Positions 43,551 through 52,389 of a DNA stretch of 64,000 bases are shown here, piece after piece. The DNA comes from Duganella sp. SG902 (lineage in GTDB: Bacteria; Pseudomonadota; Gammaproteobacteria; Burkholderiales; Burkholderiaceae_D). Below the pieces are notes generated by a model. It was not told the DNA's origin. It saw only the letters and a list, made by a program, of their open reading frames with translations, and did not search any database. A program made the position numbers and the translations under genes. Location of the stretch: contig NZ_JABMJK010000007.1 of the NCBI RefSeq assembly GCF_013376005.1, forward strand, positions 62,001 to 126,000, given 5' to 3'. Numbering within the stretch: position 1 is the first letter of the stretch; every line of letters starts with the position of its first letter.

Positions 43551-44650
43551 GGCGCACCTCCGTCCGCCAGGTGGGAGGTGGCCGCCAGCGGAACGACTTT
43601 CTGGCCATCGTTCAGAAAGGCGGCGCCGGAAGCGACCACCTGTTCGCCCGGCCGCACGCCGGCGCGCAGCGCCACGCGCTCGCCCTGGATGGCGCCCAGG
43701 CGCACGGTGCGCCGCCGCACCAGGCCGCCGTCGGCCTGGTAGATAAACAATTGTGCGGTGTCGCCCGGTTGGTGCTGCACCATGGCCGACAGCGGCACCG
43801 ATAAGCCCTCGTCGCCCGTGGAGGGGAGGCTCAGCTGAAGGCTTTGATCGCTGCGCAGGGCGGACGACGCGGACGGCAGATCGAACAGCACGGTGATCAG
43901 CGCGCCGTGCTCCAGACGCGGGGACAGCCCGCGCACGCGCAAGGTCAGCTGGTTGCCGTCGCTGTCGCTGGCGGTCAGCTGGTCGCCAGGTCGCAGGCCG
44001 CCGGCCAGCTGGGATGGCAAGGCCGCTGTCGCTTGCGCGTGGCCTTCGCCTTCGACCTGCAACAGGGTTTGTCCCGGCCCCACCTCCGCCTCGGGTTGCG
44101 CCTGCCGGGCCACGACGCGGCCGGCGAACGGGGCGCGCAGCGCGGTTCGTCGCAGCGCGCGCGCCGCCTGTGCGCTTTCAGCGCGGGCCGCCTGCAGTTG
44201 CGCCTGGGCCGCGTCGCGCGCGCTGCGCGCGCTGGTCAGCGTGGCTTGCGATGCCGCGCCGTCGTCAAACAGGGCCTGCTGTTGGCGCAACAGGTTCTCG
44301 CGTTCGCCCAGCTGAGCCGCGGCGGCGGCAAGGTTCGCCTCGGCCTGCTGCAGCCGCAGGCGCGCCGGCTCGGCATCAAGACGGGCCAGTACCTGCCCTT
44401 TGCGCACCTGGTCGCCGACATCGGCGCTCAATTCGACGATGCGGCCGCCGCTGTCGAAGGACAGCTCGGCGCGCTGTCGCTGGCGCACGGTGGCGATGAA
44501 GCGCGCACCGTTGCCGGCGCCCTGGCCGATGGTTTCCAGTTTGACTGCGCGCGTGACCGGTGGCGCATCGACATGCGGCTGGCACGCAGACAGCAGGATC
44601 GCGGCAATGGCCAGTGCGGCGGCCTGCGGGGATGGGAGGCGGATTTTCAT
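43547..44650 (-). CDS. RND efflux membrane fusion protein (lipoprotein)
   Basis: A 367-residue periplasmic adaptor. ATG 44650 opens a lipoprotein signal (LAIAAILLSACQPH); the upstream frame to 44743 lies inside the MipA gene and is rejected. The lipoyl half ELSADVGDQVRKGQVLARLD near residue 70, a Gln/Ala-rich helical hairpin (residues about 100-160), AGRVVARQAQPEAEVGPGQTLLQV, and the C-terminal domain (PGEQVVASGAAFLNDGQKV) follow the MFP order. It is 10 bp downstream of mipA and overlaps the permease gene. Confidence 0.92.
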   Translation of the reverse strand: MKIRLPSPQAAALAIAAILLSACQPHVDAPPVTRAVKLETIGQGAGNGARFIATVRQRQRAELSFDSGGRIVELSADVGDQVRKGQVLARLDAEPARLRLQQAEANLAAAAAQLGERENLLRQQQALFDDGAASQATLTSARSARDAAQAQLQAARAESAQAARALRRTALRAPFAGRVVARQAQPEAEVGPGQTLLQVEGEGHAQATAALPSQLAGGLRPGDQLTASDSDGNQLTLRVRGLSPRLEHGALITVLFDLPSASSALRSDQSLQLSLPSTGDEGLSVPLSAMVQHQPGDTAQLFIYQADGGLVRRRTVRLGAIQGERVALRAGVRPGEQVVASGAAFLNDGQKVVPLAATSHLADGGAP

Positions 44651-44660
44651 AAGAGATCTG

Positions 44661-45494
44661 TCAATAGCTGTAAGTAATGGCGGCGGTGGCGCCGGCCGAC
44701 GTGCGGCGCGCCACGACTGGACTGTCGCTGACGTCGCCGACATAGCGGGTGATTGTCAGTTGGAGCGTGCTGGACCAGTGGGCGTCCAGGTGATGTTCCC
44801 AGCTCAGGCCGGCCGAGCGCACGTACATGCCGCTGCCCGGATGGGCGACGGCAAAGCGCGTTTGCGCAGCCTGCGCCGGCGTCACGCCGAAATAGGCCTG
44901 GTTATAGCGGCCATCTCCCCACCAGGCGTCGATATCGACGGCGATAATGTCTGCCGCCGACCGCAGCGGGACGAGTTCCACCCCGGTGCGGTAGCGGTTC
45001 CTGCGCGCGTCGTCGCGCAGGGCCAGCTCCATCTCGGCGCTGGCCGTCAGCCACGGCTGCAGCTGTTGCGCGATCAGGGTGCGCGCGGTCGGCGAGCCGG
45101 GCACGTCGCCCATGCCGGCCAGACGGCTGGAGCCGGGGCGCCAGCCGCTGTTCCGCTCCAGTCTGCCCCGATCGTAGGAAAACGATTGCGAAATATAGAA
45201 CCCCGTGCTGGACTGGTATTGCAGGCCGGCGCCGCGCGTGGTGTCGGCAAACAGTACGCCGCGCTGGATGGACAATACGGGAATGGGGCGCAGCACGCTG
45301 CCGGTGTCGGCGCCAGGATAGCGCGTCGCCGCGCTGAGGGCGACGCCCACCGTCACCTCAGTTTTGCTGCCCAACAGGCTGTCAATGGCCGCCCGCGGCG
45401 GTTGGTCGGTGTTGGCGTCGCCGGCATGGGCCGGCAACGCCGGTATGCCGATGAGGATGGCCAGCAGGGCGCGGGCCGGGGAACTGCGTGTCAT
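44661..45494 (-). CDS. MipA/OmpV family outer-membrane protein
   Basis: A 277-residue beta-barrel protein with a signal peptide (ARALLAILIGIPALPAHA). Family features are VGVALSAATRYPGADTGSVLRPIPVLSIQRGVLFADTTRGAGLQY in pieces, WWGDGRYNQAYFGVTPAQAAQT near residue 188, a strong MipA signature, and a terminal aromatic residue (TYSY). GGAG precedes ATG 45494. MipA relatives bind scaffolds of murein enzymes or act in antibiotic resistance. The gene lies between the outer-membrane channel and the adaptor of the RND pump, which suggests functional linkage with the pump. Confidence 0.9.
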   Translation of the reverse strand: MTRSSPARALLAILIGIPALPAHAGDANTDQPPRAAIDSLLGSKTEVTVGVALSAATRYPGADTGSVLRPIPVLSIQRGVLFADTTRGAGLQYQSSTGFYISQSFSYDRGRLERNSGWRPGSSRLAGMGDVPGSPTARTLIAQQLQPWLTASAEMELALRDDARRNRYRTGVELVPLRSAADIIAVDIDAWWGDGRYNQAYFGVTPAQAAQTRFAVAHPGSGMYVRSAGLSWEHHLDAHWSSTLQLTITRYVGDVSDSPVVARRTSAGATAAITYSY

Positions 45495-45510
45495 GGTAAA
45501 GCTCCTGGTA

Positions 45511-46962
45511 TCAGTCGGATGAAATCGGGGTGCCGTAGAAGGCGTGGAACAGGGCGACGCGGGTGAGCGCCAGGTGCTGCTGGGCTTCGGTGAGTTCAAC
45601 CGCTAGCTGGGTGGCCTCGATGCGCTCGCTGAGCAGTTGGGGGCGGTCCTGCAAGCCTTGCTCGCTGCGCGCCCGCGTGCGCGCCATGCGTCGTGCCGCA
45701 TCCTTGCTTTGCGCGCGCAGTTGCAGTTCAGCGGCACGCCATGCCGTGTGCGCGCCGAGCGCGTCCGCGACCTGCCGGAACGCCGCCTCGATGGCCTGCT
45801 CATATTGCACCACGCCGGCTTGCCTGCGGGTCCAGGCCAAGTCCAGATTGGCGCGCCGCTGCCCATAGTCAAAGATTGGCAAGGTCAGGCGGGGCGTGAA
45901 CGACCAGAAGCCGCGCCCGCCGGTGAACAAGCTGTGCAGGGCGTCGCTGGCGCCGCCGATCGCGGTGCTCAGCTGAATCGAGGGGAAGAAGGCGGCGCGC
46001 GCGGCGCCGATGTCCGCATGGGCCGCCCGTAGTTCCGCCTCGGCCTGCCGGATCTCGGGACGCTGCAGCAGTATGCTGGAGCTGAGCTCACGCCATGCCG
46101 GCGGCAGGCTGGCAGCACCGGCCATTGGCGCCAGCGCGCCGCCCACGGGAGCCAGATCGTAGCCGGCCAGGATCTGCAGCGCGCGGTGTGCCGCGCGCAT
46201 GCGTTCGGCGGCTTGCAACGATGCCGCCGCCGCGCGCCCGGCTTGCGCCCGACTGCGGTCCAGGTCGTCGTGCGAGAGCAGGCCGATCGCCGCCTGTTGC
46301 TGGGCGATGGTCAGCAGCGCGGCGCTGTCGGCATTGATGGCCTGATACTCATCGTAAAGCTGGGTGGCGCTGACTTCCAGCACATACGCGCGCAGCGCCT
46401 CGGCGATCAGTGCGCCACGCGCGGCCTCGCGGCCGGCGTCGCTGGCCAGGAAGCGCTGGCGCGCCGCTTCCGACTGCGATTCCAGTTTGCCGAAGAAATC
46501 CAGCTCGTAGTTGTCGATGCCCAGCCCGGCGTTGGCCACGCTTTGCTGGTAGCGCTCCTGCAGTCCTGGATTGTTGAAATGCAGGCGCTGGTTTTGCAAC
46601 TGCGCGCCGATGGTGGGGAGTCGTGCCGCGCTGACGATGGCATATGCGGCGCGGGCCTGTTCCACCTGAAGCAGCGCCAGCTGGTAGTCGCTGTTGTGCC
46701 TGAGGACGCGCTGGATCAGCGACGGCAGGTCGGCGCCCGGCGCGAAGTCCAGCAGGAAGCGCCGCTCCGCGTGGCTCAATTCCGCCGTGGCTGGCGCCAC
46801 AGGCGCCTGGGTGGCGTCCGCGCCCAGAGTGGATGGGATGGCGTATGCCGGTTGCCGCCACGCGGGCGCCAGCGCACAGCCGCTGGTCAGGGCGCCCCAT
46901 AGGAGGGCGAGTAGTGCTGCGGTACGGCGGCTGCGCGCGCAGCGTGTAAAATCAAGGGCCAT
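45511..46962 (-). CDS. NodT-family RND efflux outer-membrane lipoprotein
   Basis: A 483-residue TolC-like channel. The lipoprotein signal (AALLALLWGALTSGCALAPAW) has the lipobox Cys near residue 29. Two OEP repeats are visible: LIQRVLRHNSDYQLALLQVEQARAAYAIV near 82 and QRPEIRQAEAELRAAHADIGAARAAFFPSIQL near 300, with the Phe-Pro turn typical of the family. It is the first gene of the operon OMF-mipA-MFP-RND and is divergent from the response regulator gene by 101 bp. It is a different lineage from the OprM-like gene at 6763-8172. Confidence 0.92.
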   Translation of the reverse strand: MALDFTRCARSRRTAALLALLWGALTSGCALAPAWRQPAYAIPSTLGADATQAPVAPATAELSHAERRFLLDFAPGADLPSLIQRVLRHNSDYQLALLQVEQARAAYAIVSAARLPTIGAQLQNQRLHFNNPGLQERYQQSVANAGLGIDNYELDFFGKLESQSEAARQRFLASDAGREAARGALIAEALRAYVLEVSATQLYDEYQAINADSAALLTIAQQQAAIGLLSHDDLDRSRAQAGRAAAASLQAAERMRAAHRALQILAGYDLAPVGGALAPMAGAASLPPAWRELSSSILLQRPEIRQAEAELRAAHADIGAARAAFFPSIQLSTAIGGASDALHSLFTGGRGFWSFTPRLTLPIFDYGQRRANLDLAWTRRQAGVVQYEQAIEAAFRQVADALGAHTAWRAAELQLRAQSKDAARRMARTRARSEQGLQDRPQLLSERIEATQLAVELTEAQQHLALTRVALFHAFYGTPISSD

Positions 46963-47063
46963 GCTGTCCGGTCCGGTTGTTGGGTCGGTCCGTAGTGTCG
47001 CATCCGAAGATCAAGACTTATTTCGGGAATTGTTTGGATTTGATTAAGAGGTGGAAAGTAGCG

Positions 47064-47753
47064 ATGAGCCAGGCCAAAGTATTGGTCGTCGAGGACGACA
47101 TCGATAGCGCGAGCGTACTCGACGCGTATCTGCGCAAGGATGGCTTTGCCGTGTGCATGGCCCATGACGGCGCCCATGCGATTCAGCTGCATGCGCAGTG
47201 GCAGCCCGACCTGGTGCTGCTGGACGTGATGCTGCCGCTGGTCAGCGGCACTGATGTGCTGTCGACCATACGCCGGGCCAGCGACACGCCAGTGATCATG
47301 GTGACGGCCATCGCTGACGAGCCCAATAAGCTGGGCGCGCTGAAGTACGGCGCCGATGACTATATCGTCAAGCCCTACAGCCCCAAGGAGGTGGTGGCGC
47401 GCGTGCATGCGGTGTTGCGGCGGGCGCGCCTGGTGCCGGCGGCCGACGGCAAGCTGCGGCACCAGCGCCTGACGGTCGATACGCACGCGGTCCAGGCCAG
47501 CGTGACCGATGAGGTCGGCCAGTCTGTGGTCCTGAACCTGACTCCCGCCGAGTTCAGCTTGCTCGCCACCTTGCTGCGTACCCCGTTCAAGGCATTTACC
47601 CGTAGTGAACTCATGGAAAGCTGCATGCCTGAAAGTGGCGCGCTGGCACGCGCCGTGGACGTACATATCCACAACCTGCGCCGCAAGCTGGAACAACACG
47701 GCATCGACGGCGTCCTGCTGACCGTGCGCTCGGTCGGCTACCGTTTCCAGTAG
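47064..47753 (+). CDS. OmpR-family response regulator
   Basis: A 229-residue regulator. The receiver domain has the acidic pair VVEDD, the phosphoacceptor Asp in DLVLLDVMLP near residue 54, the Thr switch in VIMVTA and the Lys in IVKPYSPKEVVAR. The C-terminal winged helix (LTPAEFSLLATLLRTPFKAFTRSEL, then RAVDVHIHNLRRKLEQHGIDGVLLTVRSVGYRF) is of OmpR type, close to BaeR. ATG 47064 follows AGAGG. The divergent position beside the RND operon and the short gap to the kinase gene suggest it activates pump expression. Confidence 0.94.
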   Translation: MSQAKVLVVEDDIDSASVLDAYLRKDGFAVCMAHDGAHAIQLHAQWQPDLVLLDVMLPLVSGTDVLSTIRRASDTPVIMVTAIADEPNKLGALKYGADDYIVKPYSPKEVVARVHAVLRRARLVPAADGKLRHQRLTVDTHAVQASVTDEVGQSVVLNLTPAEFSLLATLLRTPFKAFTRSELMESCMPESGALARAVDVHIHNLRRKLEQHGIDGVLLTVRSVGYRFQ

Positions 47754-47755
47754 CC

Positions 47756-48958
47756 ATGAACCAGACGGCACGCGACAAGCAACGGGCGACCCCCTTGTGG
47801 CTCTGGGTAGGGCTGCGCATGAGTGCCTTGGCGGTCGGCACGGTGATCACGGTCGCCCTGGGCATGTGGCTGTACTTCAACTTGGTCGATTCCATGAGCG
47901 TGCGGCACATGCCCGCCGCGGTGCGCGCGGAACTGGCGACGCTGCGCGCCAGCTCCCACCCTGACCAGGCACGGCTGTGGCAGATCGCGCAGCAATACTA
48001 TGACATCAGACGTTTCCAGCCCGGTCTGGAGAACCCTGACTGGCTGATGTTGTTCATACTGGTGGTGACCGCGGTGCCCGTCATCATCGGGCTGGGCCTG
48101 TGGGCCTCGCGGCCATTGTCAAGCCAGTTCACCGCGGTGGCACAGGCGGCGCGCCGCGTCAGCGATGGCGAGTTTGCCGCGCGCGTGCAGGTGGTGCCCC
48201 ACGCCCCGGACGAGCTGGCGGAACTGGCCATGGATTTCAACGACATGACTACCCGCTTGCAGCAATTTGAACAGGAGGTGCGCGATTCCAGCGCGATGCT
48301 GGCGCACGAGCTGCGCACGCCACTGAATGCCGCCATGGGGCGCCTCCAGGGCATGCTGGACGAGGTGTTTCCTTTGGAACGCGAACAAGTGCGCTCGGTA
48401 CACCGGCAACTGGAGCAGCTCAACCGTCTGGTGAGCGATTTGCATCTGTTCTCGCTGGCGCGGGCGGGCCAGCTGGCGCTGGAGCCGGACGCGTTCGCCT
48501 TGCGCGAGCTGATCGCGGAACGGCTGGAATGGGTCGGACCGCAGCTCGCACAGGCCGGTATCGAGCCAGTGTGGCCGAGCACCACGCGGGTGCGCCTGTA
48601 TGCCGACCGCGACCGCGTGGGGCAGGTGCTGTCCATCCTGATCCACAATGTGCTGCGTTACGCCAGCAGCGGCGGCAGCCTGGAGATCACGGTGTCGGAG
48701 CAGGCGGGGGAGGTCTCGATCACGGTCGGCGACCGCGGGCCCGGCGTCGCCCCCGAGCAATTATCCCAGATGCGTGAGCGTTTCTGGCGCGCGGATCACT
48801 CCCGTGCCCGGCATTCGGGCGGGAGCGGACTGGGACTGGCGATCGCGCTGGCCATCAGTCAGAGCCATGGCGGCGATCTGGTCTGCCGCAACCGCCGCGG
48901 CGGCGGAATGGCGGTGGAGATGCGGTTGCCGGCATCGGCCGCCGCGGCGCCGCGGTGA
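47756..48958 (+). CDS. Sensor histidine kinase (HAMP-HisKA-HATPase)
   Basis: A 400-residue inner-membrane kinase. Two helices (MSALAVGTVITVALGMWLYFNL near residue 22 and LMLFILVVTAVPVIIGLGLW near 96) bracket a short periplasmic loop of about 50 residues. HAMP follows, then the dimerisation helix with the phosphorylated His in AHELRTPLNAAMGRL near 181, the N box INVLRYAS (Asn), the G1 box VGDRGPGVAP and the G2 box GGSGLGLAIA. It is two bases after the response regulator stop. The small sensory loop suggests membrane- or envelope-stress sensing, as in BaeS. Confidence 0.94.
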   Translation: MNQTARDKQRATPLWLWVGLRMSALAVGTVITVALGMWLYFNLVDSMSVRHMPAAVRAELATLRASSHPDQARLWQIAQQYYDIRRFQPGLENPDWLMLFILVVTAVPVIIGLGLWASRPLSSQFTAVAQAARRVSDGEFAARVQVVPHAPDELAELAMDFNDMTTRLQQFEQEVRDSSAMLAHELRTPLNAAMGRLQGMLDEVFPLEREQVRSVHRQLEQLNRLVSDLHLFSLARAGQLALEPDAFALRELIAERLEWVGPQLAQAGIEPVWPSTTRVRLYADRDRVGQVLSILIHNVLRYASSGGSLEITVSEQAGEVSITVGDRGPGVAPEQLSQMRERFWRADHSRARHSGGSGLGLAIALAISQSHGGDLVCRNRRGGGMAVEMRLPASAAAAPR

Positions 48959-49083
48959 CGCTGATGACATGCCCGAGCTGATCCGCTGTGCGAGAGCGGC
49001 GTTGTCCCGGAACAGGTATTCGCCCAACCTGCCGCTGTCCCTATCTGCCGGTGCGCGGCGCGATCGCGGCCTCCAGCGACTGG

Positions 49084-50256
49084 TCACGGTTTAGCCTGAC
49101 GCAGGTGCCAACCAGCCCCTGAGCGCAGCCCTGGCAGCGCCAGGCACAGCGCAAGCACGGCAAAACCGGCGCTGACGAATGGCACGGCGCCGGCCTGGTC
49201 GCCGTCGATGATGCACGAGGCGAGCATCGGGCCAAACGCCGACCCCACCAGCTGGGCAGCCGGGACCAGAGTGGCGATCCGCCCCCTGGGATCGGCCACC
49301 AGCGCCTGCGCGACCTGGAACGGCATCAGGAACAGCCAACAGTAGCCAAAGGCCGCACTCAGAATCGCGAACAGGGTGACGCTGCCCCATGGCAGGAAGT
49401 GCATGGCCGTGGCCAGCAGCGCCAGCGCCACAGCGCCGCCGGCCAGTGTTGCGGCCGCGTGCACCCGGTGCACCGTCATCACGGCCGTCACGCCCCCCAA
49501 CACTTGAAAGCCCAAGCTCAGCGATACCACGGTTTGTGCCTCGGCGGCCTTGAGTCCGTTGGACAGGCCCAGCGGCTCGAGGTAGGCCCACAGGGCGCCG
49601 ATTGCCGCCATCATGGCAAAGGTGATGGCGAGCGGCGCCAGCGCCGCTCCCTGCCAGCGCAGCGGGGCGGTATTGCTGACTGTAAGCGGCGCCAGGCTGG
49701 ACGGCAAGCCTGGCATCAGCGGCAGCGCCGCCAGCGCCATGGCAGCCAGCGCGAGAAAGCCGCCCTGCCAGCCCCACCGCGGAATCACCAGCAGTGCCAG
49801 TACCGCGGCGGCGCCGGCCTGGGTCAGCGTTTGCGTCACCACAAAGCTGGCGGCCAGGCGATCCGGTTTGGAACCGCGCACGATCATGCCGGTGGCGACC
49901 CAGACCAGGATGCCCTCGGCCACGCCCGCCAGCGCGCGCACGGTCAGCAGCGGCGCATCGCCGCTGACCCGGCACGTGGCCGCGTCCAGCAAGGCGGCGG
50001 CGATCGCGGCCAGCATGGCGATGCGGCGGTAGTGACGCAGCGGCGCCATGCTGTCACTCAGCGCCACGCCGATGCCGAGCGCCATGATCTCGCCCATGGC
50101 AATCATGCCGACGCCTTCCATGGTGGCGGCCTGTTGCGCCACCAGCTCACCGAGCAGGATGGGTTGCAGGCCAAGCACGAGCAATGCAACGGAGCCCGCC
50201 AACAAGGCGCTGGCCATCTGGTCCCAGCCGGGCGTAGAAGCGGAAAGGGTTGGCAA
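49084..50256 (-). CDS. MFS transporter, last gene of the TetR-linked operon
   Basis: A 390-residue 12-helix major facilitator with many Ala/Leu-rich segments; recognisable features are GIGVALSDSMAPLRHYRRIAM near residue 57 (loop 2-3 with basic residues), RALAGVAEGILVWVATGM near 106 and the second-half repeat VAQALVADPRGRIATLVP. The start is TTG 50256 with GAGGAG seven bases upstream. It follows the degenerate aldolase gene by 26 bp and probably imports the substrate of the catabolic operon or exports an intermediate. The direction of transport cannot be told from the sequence. Confidence 0.82.
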   Translation of the reverse strand: MPTLSASTPGWDQMASALLAGSVALLVLGLQPILLGELVAQQAATMEGVGMIAMGEIMALGIGVALSDSMAPLRHYRRIAMLAAIAAALLDAATCRVSGDAPLLTVRALAGVAEGILVWVATGMIVRGSKPDRLAASFVVTQTLTQAGAAAVLALLVIPRWGWQGGFLALAAMALAALPLMPGLPSSLAPLTVSNTAPLRWQGAALAPLAITFAMMAAIGALWAYLEPLGLSNGLKAAEAQTVVSLSLGFQVLGGVTAVMTVHRVHAAATLAGGAVALALLATAMHFLPWGSVTLFAILSAAFGYCWLFLMPFQVAQALVADPRGRIATLVPAAQLVGSAFGPMLASCIIDGDQAGAVPFVSAGFAVLALCLALPGLRSGAGWHLRQAKP

Positions 50257-50282
50257 CGTCAGTCTCCTCGATAAGGATGGCG

Positions 50283-50921
50283 CTAGTAGGCTTTACTCTC
50301 TTCCGGTAGCGCGCCGCGCTGGAACGCCAGCGCGGCCCGCCGTTCATCCTTGATCAGGCGGCCGTTGGCTATGTGGCGCACCAGCCAGGGAAGCGGGTTG
50401 ACGCGGCCGCCGCTTGCGGCGGCCAGCACATAGGCCTTGGCGCATTTTTCCAGCAACTCCGCGTTCAAGGCCAGGCGGGTGGCGGTGACGCCGATGCACA
50501 GCGGCAATCCTTGCCACAGTACCACGTTGCCGCCGCGCCTGAGGGCGCCGGCAAGTAGCTCGGGGCGCGAGATGGGCGCGGACATCGGGCCGATGTGGCG
50601 GGCCTGTTCATCGAACACCTGCGGCAGCACGCCGCCGAAGTCGCCGAGGCAGGCGCTGAACGGGCCGCCGCCCCACAGCACGGCGCCGGCGTCGCCGCGC
50701 GCCGCGTGCGCCGCCGCGTGGATACGCGCCGGGCGCGTCTGCTCGGGCTGGCGCCAGTCCAGCAGGTGGGGCTCGGGCAGCGTGGTCGCGCCGAACCACA
50801 TGCTGGTCCCGGATGGGCAGCGCAGCGAGAGGGTGGCCTCCGGCTGGTCCGCCAATCCCTTGGCCGTCAGCCGCGCGCGCGTTTGCAACCACAGTTGCTT
50901 GATCTCTTCCTGGGATACCAT
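50283..50921 (-). CDS. Class II aldolase/adducin-fold protein lacking metal ligands
   Basis: A 212-residue protein with the outline of the class II aldolase family: a helical N-terminus (SQEEIKQLWLQTRARL), substrate region LSLRCPSGTSMWFG, and RIHAAAHAARGDAGAVLWGGGPFSA where active aldolases have the sequence ...AVVHTHSPY. The two metal-binding His of HTH are replaced by Trp and Gly, and the later NHG is replaced by WQG (VVLWQGLPLCIGVTA). It therefore cannot bind zinc in the usual way and is probably non-catalytic, regulatory or a subunit partner of the intact aldolase two genes upstream. ATG 50921 is chosen over 50966, leaving four bases after the preceding stop. The family assignment is by fold outline, moderately sure. 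Confidence 0.65.
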   Translation of the reverse strand: MVSQEEIKQLWLQTRARLTAKGLADQPEATLSLRCPSGTSMWFGATTLPEPHLLDWRQPEQTRPARIHAAAHAARGDAGAVLWGGGPFSACLGDFGGVLPQVFDEQARHIGPMSAPISRPELLAGALRRGGNVVLWQGLPLCIGVTATRLALNAELLEKCAKAYVLAAASGGRVNPLPWLVRHIANGRLIKDERRAALAFQRGALPEESKAY

Positions 50922-50925
50922 GGCG

Positions 50926-52389
50926 TCACACCAGCTTGAAAACGTCGTCGAAGCGGTTGAGCGCATCGTCGATCACGGCGTCGGTGTCCGCTAGGCTGGT
51001 GTAAATGCGGCTGCCGGCCAGCGTGATCAGGCCATGGGCGGAGTAGGCCGCGCCCATTTCTTCCATCATATGCTTGCGGGCCTTGGCCTCGTCCTTCACG
51101 CGCCACAGCTTGTACAGGTTGCCGGTGTCGAGCAGCAGCACACCGGAGGTTTGCAGGTGCACGATGGAGCCCATGTTGTAGGCCACGTAGGGCAGGCCGC
51201 GGCGCTCGATGATTTGCTCCAGGCCCTTGCGCAGCCGGTCGCCGGCGCGTCCAGCCTTGCCTGCGGCATCGGTGTCGATGACCTCCTTCAGGGCGTGGTA
51301 GCCCGCCACACAGGACAGCGGATTGGCCGACAGGGTGCCGCCCACGAAGGCGCGCTTGGCGGTGCTGCCGATGCCGCCCGCCAGCAGCAGCATCACGTCG
51401 CGCCGGCCGCCGATGGCGCCGGCCATGGGATAGCCGCCCGCCAGGCATTTGCCCAGCACGGTAATATCCGGCATGACGTTGAAGTAGGCCTGGGCGCCGC
51501 CCGGGCCGACCCGGAATCCGGTGACGACCTCGTCGAAGATCAGCAGAGCGCCGAATTCATCGCACAGCGCGCGGACTTGCTGGTTGTATTGCAGATGCAC
51601 CGGCCGGGTGCCGCTTTCGGGGCCGAGCGGTTCCAGCAGCACCGCGGCGGTGCCGCCGCGCAGGCGGTTCAGTTGCAGTTTGCGCCGCAGGGCGTCGAGG
51701 TCGTTGGGCGGGCATTCCTGGGTATAGGCCGTGGAGCCGCGCGGAATGCCGGTCGCTTCCATGCGGCCGGTGCCGGGCAGGCGCATGCCATACACCAGCT
51801 GGTCGCTCCAGCCATGGTAGGCGCCGCCGATCTTAATGATCCACTTGCGCTTGGTGTAGGCGCGGGCCAGGCGCACCGCGCCCATCACCGCCTCGGTGCC
51901 GGAGCCCAGCAGACGCAGCATCTCCACCCCGGGCATGGTCTGGCACACCAGCTGCGCCAGCTTGACCTCGTATTCATGCAGCAGGCCGGTGACCGGACCG
52001 CAGCTATCCAACACCTCGTTGACTTTGGCGCGCACGGCCGCATGGTTCGAACCGAGCAGGGTGGGGCCGCCGGCCTGCAGGAAGTCGATGTAGCGGTTGT
52101 CGTCGACGTCGGTCAGATAGGCACCCTCCGCCTGCCTCATCGCCAGCGGGAAGGGATGGTTGAACGCCAGGTTGTGCTGCACGCCGCCGGGAATGACGTG
52201 GCGCGCCGCTTCCGCAAGGCGTTTGGAGCCGGCGCAGCGCTCATCGAAATAGCGCATCACCTTGGCCATGCTCTCCTTGCGCAGTGGCCGCATGGGCTGG
52301 CGTACCAGCTCGGCGAAGCGGCGGTACAGGGAGTCGACATCGGGCCAGGCCGAGATGGCCGTCGATGGGGAAAGGTCTTTGACGTTCAT
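50926..52389 (-). CDS. Class III PLP aminotransferase, glutamate-1-semialdehyde-aminomutase-like
   Basis: A 487-residue PLP enzyme. Family marks are IPGGVQHNLAFNHPFPL near residue 67, GSGTEAVMGAVRLARAYTKRKWIIKIGGAYHGWSD around 161 (phosphate-binding and substrate loops), LLIFDEVVTGFR near 277 with the PLP Asp, and VLGKCLAGGYPMAGAIGG near 304 with the Schiff-base Lys. The N-terminal extension of about 55 residues is longer than in HemL. It starts with ATGA overlap to the class II aldolase gene, so it is translationally coupled to a carbohydrate pathway and not to haem synthesis. The substrate is probably an amino sugar, aldehyde or amino acid semialdehyde; not known. Confidence 0.88.
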   Translation of the reverse strand: MNVKDLSPSTAISAWPDVDSLYRRFAELVRQPMRPLRKESMAKVMRYFDERCAGSKRLAEAARHVIPGGVQHNLAFNHPFPLAMRQAEGAYLTDVDDNRYIDFLQAGGPTLLGSNHAAVRAKVNEVLDSCGPVTGLLHEYEVKLAQLVCQTMPGVEMLRLLGSGTEAVMGAVRLARAYTKRKWIIKIGGAYHGWSDQLVYGMRLPGTGRMEATGIPRGSTAYTQECPPNDLDALRRKLQLNRLRGGTAAVLLEPLGPESGTRPVHLQYNQQVRALCDEFGALLIFDEVVTGFRVGPGGAQAYFNVMPDITVLGKCLAGGYPMAGAIGGRRDVMLLLAGGIGSTAKRAFVGGTLSANPLSCVAGYHALKEVIDTDAAGKAGRAGDRLRKGLEQIIERRGLPYVAYNMGSIVHLQTSGVLLLDTGNLYKLWRVKDEAKARKHMMEEMGAAYSAHGLITLAGSRIYTSLADTDAVIDDALNRFDDVFKLV

